Virus record (IMG/VR): IMGVR_UViG_3300033182_001261
Location: 1-64,000 of that record
DNA from: a virus
Strand: one strand, 5' to 3'
Length of the DNA: 64,000 bases
The position numbers and the translations under genes are program-made. Within the stretch, counting starts at the first letter, position 1, and every line of letters begins with the position of its first letter. This document shows, piece by piece, positions 1-8,562 of the stretch. Below the pieces are notes generated by a model. It saw only the letters and a program-made list of their open reading frames with translations, made no database searches and had not been told where the DNA came from.

Positions 1-2
1 AG

Positions 3-464
3 GTAAAAGGCAATCCAAAAAAGGATATCAAAAACGGTGATGATTTAGTTCTCAGTTTAATGGATAAAGGTAAGTCAAAAGAAAAGGAAATTCTAAAATC
101 TCTGAAAAAATATTATCCTAAATCAAAAGTGGTGAAAGAAGAAACTGTATCACCTAAAATGGCAGCATACCTAAATTTTCTAAACAGAAATATACAAGAA
201 GGTAAGAAAGATTATGAAACCCATCACAATACTTTTTCTTCTGCTATTGAAGAAGTGAAGGAGTTTGCTAAGAAAAACGGATATGAATTAGATGATGATG
301 ACCTTTTTCATAAAGTTGGAAGAGGTCCTAAAAAACCCTCAACAGGTAAAACAAACAGTTATCACCTTAAATTGATAAAGGGTGGTAAAGAAGATAGGAA
401 GCAATTACATTTTCAAGTTTATGGAATGAAGACTCAATATGAATTGAATATGTACATTTCATAG
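3..464 (+). CDS. Hypothetical phage protein, 5' end outside window
   Basis: The reading frame is open from the first bases of the window through the ATG at 60, with no stop, so this is the 3' part of a longer gene and the ATG at 60 is probably internal. The visible part is lysine-rich and ends in a hydrophobic, aromatic tail containing 'QVYGMKTQYELNMYIS'. Tails of this kind recur, as far as I recall, in internal or structural proteins of T4-like marine phages. No catalytic motif is seen. It lies 8 bp upstream of the RimK-like fusion gene and probably shares its transcript. Confidence 0.6.
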   Translation, partial: VKGNPKKDIKNGDDLVLSLMDKGKSKEKEILKSLKKYYPKSKVVKEETVSPKMAAYLNFLNRNIQEGKKDYETHHNTFSSAIEEVKEFAKKNGYELDDDDLFHKVGRGPKKPSTGKTNSYHLKLIKGGKEDRKQLHFQVYGMKTQYELNMYIS

Positions 465-472
465 GAATGGAA

Positions 473-1942
473 ATGAACAGAATATCACAATACAAAAGAT
501 ATCTTGATGAGAAAAGTGGTATACAGGAAAAAGAAGAAGTAGTCGAAGAGTTGCCTTTAATAGAGGAAGAAGTACTGAAACCTTCCGAAATTAAGTTACT
601 AGTTCTGACTTCTGCCAAGGATAGTGAAGAACCTACTGTAAATCGTCTAGAGAAAGTTTGTGAAAAAAGGAAAATAAAACTTTACAGAATTTCTTCCGAC
701 AAAGCTTACGCATCCAAAAAAGGTGAACTGAAGGAAACTTTAATCATTTACAACTATGATGGTGAAGGAAAAAGTTTAGAAATAGGTGCGAATGAAAATG
801 TAGTTTGTATAGCAAGAAGGACTGTGGTCACAAATAGAAACGCAGGTATTCTTCATAAGATGTTAGCAGACCACGGTGTTTTTTGTATTAACTCTCCTAA
901 GAGTGTACGAACAGCAAGTAATAAGTTTAGTGCTTATATAAACTTTGTCAATAATGATATCAATACACCAAAGACTTGTTTAGTCAGTGATATTGAATAT
1001 ATCGATGATGCTATTAAAGAGGTTGGGGATAAGTTTCCAGTTATCTTGAAGTTCACAGAAGGTCACGGTGGAAAAGGTGTTATGAAACTGGAATCAAGAG
1101 AAAGTTTGATATCAGTCATACAAGCTCTCCGAAGTGATGAAGAAAATTCTATAGAACTAATACTTCAAGAGTATAAGAAAATAAAAGATGACAGAAGAAT
1201 CCTAGTATTGAATAATAAAGTTGTCGCAGCTGCCAGAAGAATTAAAATGAAAAATGATTTTCGTACAAATGTTTCCCTTGGTGCTGATGTAGAACCATAT
1301 AAACCAACTAAAGAGGAAGTGGATTTGGCAATTAAAACTGCTAAATCTGTTGATTGCTATTACTGTGGTGTTGATATTATAAAGAGTGGTGGGGAATATT
1401 TTGTTTTAGAAGTGAATCCATCTCCTGGATCCAAATCACATTACTGGGATTTGGAGAAAAAATCTAACATAACAGGAACCAAATTGGTTGCCAAAGTAGT
1501 AGATAATCTAGTTGATAAAGATAATTGGAAATATCAAACAAGAGAAGTTGGAGTCATAGAGAATATAAAGTTTTTAGAGAATGGAATCGAACCTATGACT
1601 GCTAAAATGGACACAGGTAATAGTGGTCATAATGTCGTTGGTGTTACGGATTTAAAAGTAAATGGGAAAACTGCTGAATTTTATATAAAAGATACAAACC
1701 AAAAAATTAAAAAAGAAGTTCTTCCTGAAAAGTCTGTTATAAAAAATAACGGAGATGATAGTGAAGAAAGATATGTTGTCAAATTTGATATTAAAATTGG
1801 TGAAAAAGTATATAAAGATGTTCATTTTTCTCTTTCCAATAGAGATAATATGAATCACACTGTTTTAATTTCAAGAAGGTTCATGATAGATTCTAAAATG
1901 AGTGTTAATCCTAATAAAAAGTTCGTTTTAGGAGAATTATAA
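473..1942 (+). CDS. RimK-like ATP-grasp ligase fused to RimB-like retropepsin domain
   Basis: 489 aa. The middle is a RimK-type ATP-grasp domain: a glycine-rich ATP loop 'EGHGGKGVMKL', 'QEYKK', and the metal/ATP strand 'YFVLEVNPSPGSKSH'. RimK enzymes add glutamate to protein C-termini. The last ~140 residues begin 'MTAKMDTGNSGHNVV', with the aspartic-protease D-T-G triad, and end with 'TVLISRRFMIDSKMSVNP', matching the single-domain RimB/retropepsin-like family. In bacteria RimK and RimB are separate proteins; here they are fused. The start at 473 is preferred over 467 because AGGA at 463-466 then sits 6 nt away. The N-terminus 'MNRISQYKRYLDE' resembles the capsid-targeting tag of later genes. 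Substrate unknown. Confidence 0.8.
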   Translation: MNRISQYKRYLDEKSGIQEKEEVVEELPLIEEEVLKPSEIKLLVLTSAKDSEEPTVNRLEKVCEKRKIKLYRISSDKAYASKKGELKETLIIYNYDGEGKSLEIGANENVVCIARRTVVTNRNAGILHKMLADHGVFCINSPKSVRTASNKFSAYINFVNNDINTPKTCLVSDIEYIDDAIKEVGDKFPVILKFTEGHGGKGVMKLESRESLISVIQALRSDEENSIELILQEYKKIKDDRRILVLNNKVVAAARRIKMKNDFRTNVSLGADVEPYKPTKEEVDLAIKTAKSVDCYYCGVDIIKSGGEYFVLEVNPSPGSKSHYWDLEKKSNITGTKLVAKVVDNLVDKDNWKYQTREVGVIENIKFLENGIEPMTAKMDTGNSGHNVVGVTDLKVNGKTAEFYIKDTNQKIKKEVLPEKSVIKNNGDDSEERYVVKFDIKIGEKVYKDVHFSLSNRDNMNHTVLISRRFMIDSKMSVNPNKKFVLGEL

Positions 1943-1945
1943 ATA
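1938..1945 (+). promoter_or_regulatory. T4-late-like TATAAATA box
   Basis: TATAAATA overlaps the stop of the ATP-grasp gene and lies 32 nt before the next ATG, which has a good AAGGAG site. The box equals the T4 late promoter consensus; use as a promoter is inferred. Confidence 0.45.
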
Positions 1946-1977
1946 AGTTTATAATATTTTTCTTAAAGGAGAAAAAA

Positions 1978-2277
1978 ATGGCTTTATGGAAAAAAGAAGT
2001 GGGTGATTCCGCTGGAGAAAGACCAAACTGGTTAAGTGATGATGAGAAAGCAAGATGCTATTGTGATGATAGAGGATGGGTTTTAGTTCATCTAGATGGA
2101 ACTGAAGAAGTTTTAGTTGCTGGAAGTTCTTTGAATGAATTGACAGATTCTGCTGGAGATGATGCTGCTGAGAAGGCTTCTGCTGTTTCTGCAAAAGATG
2201 TACAGATGGAAGATAAAGATGGTGACGGTGTTAGAAATTACCAAGACATTGACGATTTAGATAGCACAAACAGTTAG
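1978..2277 (+). CDS. Small acidic protein with Ca-binding-like D-rich motif, probable virion protein
   Basis: 99 aa, very acidic. It begins 'MALWKKE', a start I associate with small T4-like cyanophage structural proteins. Near the C-terminus is 'DKDGDGVRNYQDIDD', a D-x-D-x-D-G pattern typical of EF-hand or thrombospondin-type calcium loops. AAGGAG lies 7 nt before the ATG. Function is not established; head decoration or fibre association are possibilities. Confidence 0.6.
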   Translation: MALWKKEVGDSAGERPNWLSDDEKARCYCDDRGWVLVHLDGTEEVLVAGSSLNELTDSAGDDAAEKASAVSAKDVQMEDKDGDGVRNYQDIDDLDSTNS

Positions 2278-2284
2278 ATATAAC

Positions 2285-2313
2285 TTGACAAACAAATAAA
2301 TTTAGTTTAAACT
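2285..2313 (+). promoter_or_regulatory. Sigma70-like promoter
   Basis: TTGACA (2285-2290), 17-bp spacer, TAAACT (2308-2313). It precedes the coiled-coil gene at 2347. Confidence 0.6.
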
Positions 2314-2346
2314 ATAAAAGTAGTTAATTTTTAATATGGAGGATTT

Positions 2347-2838
2347 ATGACAACTGCTAATAATACAACTATGGAAACAGAAGAAACGACAACTCCTGGA
2401 GTCGGTGGAATTGCCGATGTTACCAAACTTAAAAGAGAAAGTGTTGATGTTGTTGATTTAATGACAACTGAGAGAAATAAGTTAGTTGATGCCAATGAAA
2501 AAAACGTTGAAGTTTTTAATGATTTACAAAAAATTACTAATCAAATAGTAAGTAATTTGACTGCTTTGGATGGTGCTATAGCTGGGATTTCAGAATTTGT
2601 TGATGAAAATTCTACAGAAGATGATAAACATGTAACTCGATTAAAAGAGTTGCAAGATAAAAGAGTTAAAACTGTTGATGAATTGAAATCTGCTAATTCT
2701 AAAAGAACACTCTTAATAACTGCTATCCAAGCTACAGAAATTTCACTAAATGTTTTGAACGGTATTCTTAAATCTGCTGGATGTGATGATATTAGAAAAA
2801 GTAATTTGACAGGTCTCCAAGGAATAAATAATAAATAA
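2347..2838 (+). CDS. Coiled-coil protein of unknown function
   Basis: 163 aa, T- and E-rich N-terminus followed by about 120 residues of heptad-like helix ('VDLMTTERNKLVDANEKN', later 'LKELQDKRVKTVDELKSANSK'). No signal peptide, membrane segment or catalytic motif is visible. It has its own promoter and a GGAGG ribosome site at 2339. A structural or scaffold role is possible but unproven. Confidence 0.6.
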   Translation: MTTANNTTMETEETTTPGVGGIADVTKLKRESVDVVDLMTTERNKLVDANEKNVEVFNDLQKITNQIVSNLTALDGAIAGISEFVDENSTEDDKHVTRLKELQDKRVKTVDELKSANSKRTLLITAIQATEISLNVLNGILKSAGCDDIRKSNLTGLQGINNK

Positions 2839-2861
2839 AAAATTTACGGAGATCTTTATAA

Positions 2862-3248
2862 ATGATAGATTTAAATTCAGAAAATATTGAAAATTTCTCT
2901 GAAAATTCTTACAAAAATCCTCAGTGTGTTTGCGCTGAGGATTTTTATGAAGATATGCAAAGAATAAAATACGTTAAAAGATTATTTAATAAATACAGAA
3001 GAGGGGAAAAGTTAAAAACTAGATTGATTTTAAATCATATAATATGTTTTTATAATGTTTTTGATAAGTATTCTGCTACTAGGATATGGTTTTATAAAAT
3101 TGATAGAGAGTATTGGACTTATTTAAAGACTTTTCTGGAATACCTCTCTTTTATGCCAGTAGTTGTTCATAGTATCAATGGAGAAAATATAATTTCTGAG
3201 AATATAGAAATTGATGAAAATATATTAATAGATTTAGGAAAATTGTGA
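2862..3248 (+). CDS. Hypothetical protein
   Basis: 128 aa with no recognised family. The centre is rich in aromatic and basic residues ('YKIDREYWTYLKTFLEYLSF'). An ACGGAG site precedes the ATG. It ends overlapping the GTG start of the zincin gene, so the two are probably translationally coupled. Confidence 0.55.
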   Translation: MIDLNSENIENFSENSYKNPQCVCAEDFYEDMQRIKYVKRLFNKYRRGEKLKTRLILNHIICFYNVFDKYSATRIWFYKIDREYWTYLKTFLEYLSFMPVVVHSINGENIISENIEIDENILIDLGKL

Positions 3249-4489
3249 AATTTTTAAAAGAAAACATATTAAGTAACACTTTAAATTATATAGTTCTTTA
3301 TAAAATAATATCTAGGATGATAACAAACATAGAAGATACTCAAGCTTTTAAATTGGGTATAGTTGATAAGAAGGGTAAAATTCTAAGAAAAAGGAGAACT
3401 CTTAAGACGAGAGAAGAGAAAAATGCTCTAACTCGTTTAGATGTTTTTGTTTTCAATCTTAAAAGAATTTTAGGACCCTTAGGAAGATCAAAGTTGGCTA
3501 ATATAACAGCAGCTTTATTTTTACTTAAAGAGTGGAAAAATTTACCAGAAGATGGTGAAGAAAATAGGTTTATCCTTTTAGAGTCTGAATATAATCAATT
3601 TAAATTAACTTTAGATGAAGAAGATATGGAGATTATAGAAAAAATGTCTGAAACCTTAGAGGAAGACATTGTCAATGTCGTAGGTGATGGAGAACATATA
3701 GCAGGTATAACTGGAGACCCTCCTGTTAGAAAGAAAAAGAAAAAAGTAAAAAAGAAAGATGTTCCTGATGACACTAAAAATATTAAAAAGTCTGAAAAAA
3801 TGTACGAAGGTGCTACAAACATATCTATATCTAAAAAACAGATTAGAGGTGTCATAGGTTTAGCAAAATCAAAATTAGTTCTCAAAAATATTTCTGTTAA
3901 GAATATTGCCGATGAGATTGAAAAGGTTTTGAGAAGAAAATATGACATTGAAGTTTCTACAAAAAAATCAAGTAATGTTACCCAAGGATCTATTGTTATA
4001 AATGCTTATTATGATCCTGACAATGACCAAAAAGAAGATACTCCCATAGAAATAGAATTAGCAGTTTCGGATCCAGAAGTTGTCCTAAACTTAGACAATT
4101 CTATGTGGAACAAATTTGCTGACCAATTATCTGACGCAATTCAACATGAATATTTACATATGGTTCAGTATAGGAATAGAGATTTCACAAAACCTTCCAA
4201 GTTTAAACCGAGTAAAAATAGTACAGAGATTCCTGGATTTTTTAGAACTCAACAATACCTAGGAAATTCTGATGAAATAGAGGCTTACGCATTAAACATT
4301 TCTAACGAACTTCTAAATACATATAAGACAAGAAAAGTTGCTGTTGCTAAATTAAAAAGGTTGGATAAAAGTATTTTCAAGTCTTCACCAAACCTTATGG
4401 CATACTTTATGGCATTTCATTTTGACAGCAGACACCCAGTAATAAGAAAATTGTTAAAAAAAATCTTAATATATATTGAAAAAAAATAA
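3245..4489 (+). CDS. Predicted zinc metallopeptidase (HExxH)
   Basis: 414 aa, GTG start overlapping the previous stop (GTGA). Residues ~165-180 are a lysine run followed by a linker. The C-terminal half contains 'DAIQHEYLHMVQYRNR', an HExxH zincin core within a helix, followed by 'EIEAYALNISNELL', where the glutamate could be the third zinc ligand. I do not recognise the family. It sits directly before ftsH. Zinc binding and proteolysis are inferred from the motif alone. Confidence 0.6.
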   Translation: MKFLKENILSNTLNYIVLYKIISRMITNIEDTQAFKLGIVDKKGKILRKRRTLKTREEKNALTRLDVFVFNLKRILGPLGRSKLANITAALFLLKEWKNLPEDGEENRFILLESEYNQFKLTLDEEDMEIIEKMSETLEEDIVNVVGDGEHIAGITGDPPVRKKKKKVKKKDVPDDTKNIKKSEKMYEGATNISISKKQIRGVIGLAKSKLVLKNISVKNIADEIEKVLRRKYDIEVSTKKSSNVTQGSIVINAYYDPDNDQKEDTPIEIELAVSDPEVVLNLDNSMWNKFADQLSDAIQHEYLHMVQYRNRDFTKPSKFKPSKNSTEIPGFFRTQQYLGNSDEIEAYALNISNELLNTYKTRKVAVAKLKRLDKSIFKSSPNLMAYFMAFHFDSRHPVIRKLLKKILIYIEKK

Positions 4490-4504
4490 TATTTATTGTA
4501 TAAT
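4476..4504 (+). promoter_or_regulatory. Sigma70-like promoter for ftsH
   Basis: TTGAAA (4476-4481), 17-bp spacer, TATAAT (4499-4504), at the 3' end of the zincin gene and 37 nt before the ftsH ATG. Confidence 0.6.
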
Positions 4505-4540
4505 ATTAATATAGTACTACTTTATTTGATGGAGAAAGTG

Positions 4541-6430
4541 ATGAAAAAGACTATTATTGTTGTTTTGTTTGGATTGATTACAGCAGGTGTTGTAGGAATC
4601 CAGATGTTTTTAGGAAACCCTATTCACGATAAACCTTATTCTCATTTTGTTGAGAATGTTCGGTCAAAAAAGGTTGATGTTGTAACCATAAAAGAAAATC
4701 ATATACAATACAACATCGGGGATCATAAATTTCAAGTTGTTAGACCGAGAGGTGAATCTGGTTCAGTTAAAGAGTTGAAAGAGCATGGCATCTCGTTTTC
4801 AGTTGATGAAAAAAGAATTGATATTATTTCCCCTGTAACTCTTCTGCTATTCATGATATTTCTATCACTTTCCAGTTTTTTGATGTGGAGAGCGTATACT
4901 TTTATTAGAAGAGTTCTGGATAACATGAACTATATGAGGGGTGGTCCATTTGATGTTATCGCAGGTGGTTCTGGATCGAGTGGTCCAAGTTCTAAGGGTG
5001 GTCCTGGAGCACCTCCAAATTTAGAATCTGGTGCTAAATTCTTCGAACCAGAAAAGTCTGATGTGAAGTTTAAGGATATTGCTGGGAACGATGAAGCAAA
5101 AGATGAACTTCAGCAAGTAGTAGACTTCCTTCAAGATAATAAAAAATATAAGAAGATGGGTGCCAAATTACCTAAAGGTGTCATTCTCTATGGTCCATCG
5201 GGAACAGGTAAGACTATGTTTGCTAAAGCAATAGCAGGCGAATCTGGTGTTCCTTTTATGTATGTTTCTGGTTCTGAGTTTGTTGAAATGTATGTTGGTG
5301 TTGGTGCTGCTAGAGTTAGAGATATGTTCAATAAAGCAAGAGAAAATTCTCCTTGTGTGGTATTCATTGATGAGATTGATGCTGTAGGTAAGAGAAGGTC
5401 TGCTTCAGGAAGAGACTCTGAAAGAGACCAGACATTGAATCAGTTACTTGTTGAGATGGACGGTTTTGCTACTTCCGATTCTCAAGTTGTCATCATTGCT
5501 GCTACAAACAGATTGGAAACTCTTGATGAAGCATTATTGCGTCCAGGAAGATTTGATAAGCACATTTCCGTCGATTTACCTGACAAAGAAGGAAGAATTA
5601 AAATTCTAAATCTTCATATTGGCAAATTACCTTTACTAAATTCAGAAGTTGATATTGCTCGTCTTGCTAAAAAGTGTGTTGGATTTTCTGGTGCCGATTT
5701 AGCAAATGTGGTTAATGAAGCAGCACTCATAGCAGTCAAAGAAAGTTTAGAAGAAGTTGACCAAAACTGCCTTGAAATGGCAGTTGAAAAAGTTGCTTAT
5801 GGTTGCGAAATGAAATCAAGAAAGCAAGATGAAAAAGAACTTGAAAATACTGCTTGGCACGAGTCTGGTCATGCTATTCTCGGTCTTGTCTTAGATAACA
5901 ACGCAGAAATAGATAAAGTGACAATTGTTCCTAGGTCAAAAAGTTTAGGTCATGTTTCTTTCCTTTCAGAAGAAAAGCATTCGACTAAGAGTCAATTGCT
6001 AAACTCCATCTGTATATCTCTTGGAGGTAGAATCGGGGAAGAAATCAGATTCGGTGACTATACTCCTGGAGCAGTCTCAGATATCCGTAAAGCAACCAGT
6101 ATTGCTAGAAAGATGGTTACACGATGGGGAATGAGTGATTTGGGGTTATTGAACCTTGATAATATCTCTGACGGTTTTAGAACTCATGAAATGTCTGATG
6201 ATATGTTACAGAAGATTGATGCTAAAATCAAAGGAATTGTTGACGGTGAATATAAAAGGGCAAATAGTATTCTGAAAAAGAATAAAAAGTCTCTTAAACT
6301 TTTATCGGAAACTTTGTTAGATAAAGAAACTCTGACAGGTCAAGAAGTTGAATCTTTGCTTGCCGATATTTTAGTGAATATGGCAGATGAGTTAGTTATC
6401 AAAAAAGAAGATGAAAAGGTTGATGAATAA
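4541..6430 (+). CDS. ftsH: FtsH-type AAA+ zinc metalloprotease
   Basis: 629 aa, near full bacterial length. Two membrane segments (~4-22 and ~98-120) flank a periplasmic domain. The AAA module has Walker A 'GPSGTGKT' (~218-225), pore loop 'EMYVGVG' (Y where E. coli has F), Walker B 'VFIDEID' (~273-279) and the SRH 'RPGRFDKHI'. The protease domain has 'HESGH' (~440) and a later Asp in 'GAVSDIRKAT' (~514) as zinc ligands, so it looks fully active. The start at 4541 fits GGAGAAAG just upstream and leaves the hydrophobic segment at the N-terminus. FtsH degrades membrane and regulatory proteins in bacteria; a phage copy may remodel host proteolysis. Confidence 0.93.
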   Translation: MKKTIIVVLFGLITAGVVGIQMFLGNPIHDKPYSHFVENVRSKKVDVVTIKENHIQYNIGDHKFQVVRPRGESGSVKELKEHGISFSVDEKRIDIISPVTLLLFMIFLSLSSFLMWRAYTFIRRVLDNMNYMRGGPFDVIAGGSGSSGPSSKGGPGAPPNLESGAKFFEPEKSDVKFKDIAGNDEAKDELQQVVDFLQDNKKYKKMGAKLPKGVILYGPSGTGKTMFAKAIAGESGVPFMYVSGSEFVEMYVGVGAARVRDMFNKARENSPCVVFIDEIDAVGKRRSASGRDSERDQTLNQLLVEMDGFATSDSQVVIIAATNRLETLDEALLRPGRFDKHISVDLPDKEGRIKILNLHIGKLPLLNSEVDIARLAKKCVGFSGADLANVVNEAALIAVKESLEEVDQNCLEMAVEKVAYGCEMKSRKQDEKELENTAWHESGHAILGLVLDNNAEIDKVTIVPRSKSLGHVSFLSEEKHSTKSQLLNSICISLGGRIGEEIRFGDYTPGAVSDIRKATSIARKMVTRWGMSDLGLLNLDNISDGFRTHEMSDDMLQKIDAKIKGIVDGEYKRANSILKKNKKSLKLLSETLLDKETLTGQEVESLLADILVNMADELVIKKEDEKVDE

Positions 6431-7002
6431 TGTTTAAAGGATTGTTAGGACTCTTCGGGGGTTGGATAGGTAAACTTCCGAAGATAGATAGATTTTTAGG
6501 TTTGTTTGGTCTCAAAAACCTTTTATTGATAAGTGGTGTTGTAGGAACTTTTGCTGTTGCCTATTTCAGTGTTCAGAATTTTATAGATGTTATCTATAAG
6601 GAACATAGAAGAGTTTATGAGAAAATAACAACTCTTGAGAATGAAATTCTTGAGAAAGACATTCAGAATCAAAGTTTGAGTAAAAGGATAAACTCTTTGA
6701 GAACTCAAATGATGGTTCTCAATATGGGTTTCGAACAAGTTGCAGAAGCGTTGAACGAAATAATAAAAAATGAAAGAGAATCAAGAGAAAGTATTAAAAA
6801 ATTAGAGGACAGACTTTACCGAGAAAAAGAAGGTAAAAAGTCATTAGAAGAATTAGCAGAGAAAAAACCTAAAATGGTAGAGAAAATTTTTAATGATGAA
6901 ATGAAGCGGTTGAAAAGGTGTATTGAACTTTTCACTGGTTCAAAAAGAGGTGAAGATGAAAAGATTAATTGTACTGACATTTTTGGCAAGTCTGCTAATT
7001 AG
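6430..7002 (+). CDS. Inner-membrane coiled-coil protein, probable i-spanin
   Basis: 190 aa. One N-terminal membrane segment (~33-52, 'LLLISGVVGTFAVAYFSV') is followed by a long periplasmic coiled coil ('KITTLENEILEKDIQNQSL'). The lipoprotein gene begins inside its 3' end in another frame. That arrangement, membrane-anchored coiled coil plus overlapping lipoprotein, is the classic Rz/Rz1 spanin pair that fuses inner and outer membranes in lysis of Gram-negative hosts. Its ATG overlaps the ftsH stop (TAATG). No endolysin is visible nearby. Confidence 0.7.
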   Translation: MFKGLLGLFGGWIGKLPKIDRFLGLFGLKNLLLISGVVGTFAVAYFSVQNFIDVIYKEHRRVYEKITTLENEILEKDIQNQSLSKRINSLRTQMMVLNMGFEQVAEALNEIIKNERESRESIKKLEDRLYREKEGKKSLEELAEKKPKMVEKIFNDEMKRLKRCIELFTGSKRGEDEKINCTDIFGKSAN

Positions 7003-7351
7003 TTTAACAGGATGTAAAAAACGACGAGAGATAATCAAAAAACTACCACCAGAAGTTGGTGAATTAGTTGAACAAGGTAAACTCAAACCTGCTCTTAAAA
7101 TTCCTGAAAAGGATCCTGTAAAACTCCATGATGTGAATTTTATAGTGGTGACTGAAGAGAATATTGAAGAGGTGTTTTCAAAACTCAAAGAGGATGAGAA
7201 AGTTCCTGTTTTATTTTCTCTTGATGGGAAAGATTACAAACTAATTTCTCTGAATGTTAGACTTCTATTGGATTACATCAAGTATCAAAAAGTTGTTATA
7301 GGTTTATATAAAGATTACTACGAAAAAGACAAAAGTGTTGACAAAAAGTAA
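6956..7351 (+). CDS. Lipoprotein, probable o-spanin
   Basis: 131 aa. The N-terminus 'MKRLIVLTFLASLLISLTGC' is a lipoprotein signal peptide with lipobox L-T-G-C (Cys20). The mature part is basic, then carries 'NFIVVTEENIEEVFSKL' and 'LLLDYIKYQKVVIGLYKDYY', a region I recall from T4-like phage lysis accessory proteins. The start at 6956 uses AGAGG about 7 nt upstream. Overlap with the preceding coiled-coil gene supports an outer-membrane spanin subunit. Confidence 0.7.
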   Translation: MKRLIVLTFLASLLISLTGCKKRREIIKKLPPEVGELVEQGKLKPALKIPEKDPVKLHDVNFIVVTEENIEEVFSKLKEDEKVPVLFSLDGKDYKLISLNVRLLLDYIKYQKVVIGLYKDYYEKDKSVDKK

Positions 7352-7366
7352 TTTTTATTCTATAAT
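7338..7366 (+). promoter_or_regulatory. Sigma70 promoter of primase gene, leaderless geometry
   Basis: TTGACA (7338-7343), 17-bp spacer, TATAAT (7361-7366). Only 6 nt separate the -10 box from the primase ATG at 7373, so the predicted transcript starts at or next to the A of ATG. No ribosome site is present. Confidence 0.7.
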
Positions 7367-7372
7367 AAACTT

Positions 7373-8389
7373 ATGAGCATTTGGATTGAACAGAAGTATA
7401 TTGGATTACTATCCCCTAAGTTAGAAAAATTTCACAGAGTCAGAGAAAACCTTTGGACATTTAGGTGTCCTTATTGTGGAGACTCTGAGAAGTCTGAATC
7501 TAAGACAAGGGGGTATTTCCATTTAAGTACGGATCAAAGTTATTACATTTACAAGTGTCATAACTGTGGTTATTACACTTCTTTTACAAAGTTTTTACAA
7601 ACTCATGATTCTTTTCTATATCAAGAATACAAACTTGAGAATCTAAAAGAAACAAACCAGTTGAATAGGACTGAACCTGTTTATAAAAGCAAACCTGTAG
7701 AGTTTAACAATAAACTGAAAAGAAAAGTCAAAGAACTTCCTATGGTGAAGATGGATAATTTAGATGAGGAACATAAAGCAGTTCAATATCTGAACTCAAG
7801 GATGATAAATGATAAATATAGATGTAGATTCAGTTACACTGAAGACTTCAAAAGACTGATAGAACTAATCAGTCCAGATAAATCGAAAAGATTGAAGAGT
7901 GAGGAGAGAATTGTTATTCCCTTCTTCAATCGAAACAAAAAAATAACCCATATTCAAGGTCGTGCCCTTAATGATGATACTCTTAGGTATATTACTGTGA
8001 GTTTATCACAAGGTAGCAAGGTTTATGGACTCGACAGAATTGATAATACAAAACCAGTTTATGTTGTAGAAGGTATTTTTGATTCTTTGTTTTTAGAGAA
8101 CTGTGTTGCTATGACAGGTTCAGATTTGAATACAGAAGATTTACAAGATTGTGAATTGATATTTTTATTCGATAATGAACCGAGAAATAAGCAGATAGTT
8201 CAGAAAGTTGAAAAAATAATAGATATGGGTCATTCCATAGTATTGTTTAATGACACCTTCAGAGGTAAAGATATTAACGATATGATACAAAGTGGTCATA
8301 CCGTTGAACAGGTAAAAGAGTATATTGAAAATAACACTTTCAAGGGGCTCAAGGCGAAAATGAAATTTACAGAATGGAGAAAAATATGA
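7373..8389 (+). CDS. DNA primase, T4 gp61 type
   Basis: 338 aa, close to T4 gp61. The N-terminus has a zinc ribbon, 'CPYCGDS' and 'CHNCGYY'. The catalytic part has a TOPRIM fold: 'VYVVEGIFDSLFLEN' with the conserved Glu, 'AMTGSD', then 'LIFLFDNEP' with acidic metal ligands. It makes RNA primers for lagging-strand replication with a helicase that is not in this window. The promoter lies immediately before the ATG (see leaderless finding). It ends overlapping the next small gene. Confidence 0.9.
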   Translation: MSIWIEQKYIGLLSPKLEKFHRVRENLWTFRCPYCGDSEKSESKTRGYFHLSTDQSYYIYKCHNCGYYTSFTKFLQTHDSFLYQEYKLENLKETNQLNRTEPVYKSKPVEFNNKLKRKVKELPMVKMDNLDEEHKAVQYLNSRMINDKYRCRFSYTEDFKRLIELISPDKSKRLKSEERIVIPFFNRNKKITHIQGRALNDDTLRYITVSLSQGSKVYGLDRIDNTKPVYVVEGIFDSLFLENCVAMTGSDLNTEDLQDCELIFLFDNEPRNKQIVQKVEKIIDMGHSIVLFNDTFRGKDINDMIQSGHTVEQVKEYIENNTFKGLKAKMKFTEWRKI

Positions 8390-8556
8390 ACAAAGAGCAG
8401 GAAACAGACCTTAAAGAATCACTCGTCAGAACAAGAGATTTTCTAAATTTTTTAACAAATTATGAAGATTTACCTGCTTTTGTTAAATTGGATGCCAAAA
8501 GTTTGCTTAAACAGTTCCCAACAGATTACAATATCACAAGATTGTTTAACAAGTGA
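8386..8556 (+). CDS. Small hypothetical protein
   Basis: 56 aa helical acidic protein. The start at 8386 (ATGA overlap with the primase stop) is preferred over 8374 because GGAGAA lies 6 nt before it. No family recognised. It lies between primase and the IMPDH/GMPR gene in the same transcript. Confidence 0.55.
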   Translation: MNKEQETDLKESLVRTRDFLNFLTNYEDLPAFVKLDAKSLLKQFPTDYNITRLFNK

Positions 8557-8562
8557 GTTCAT

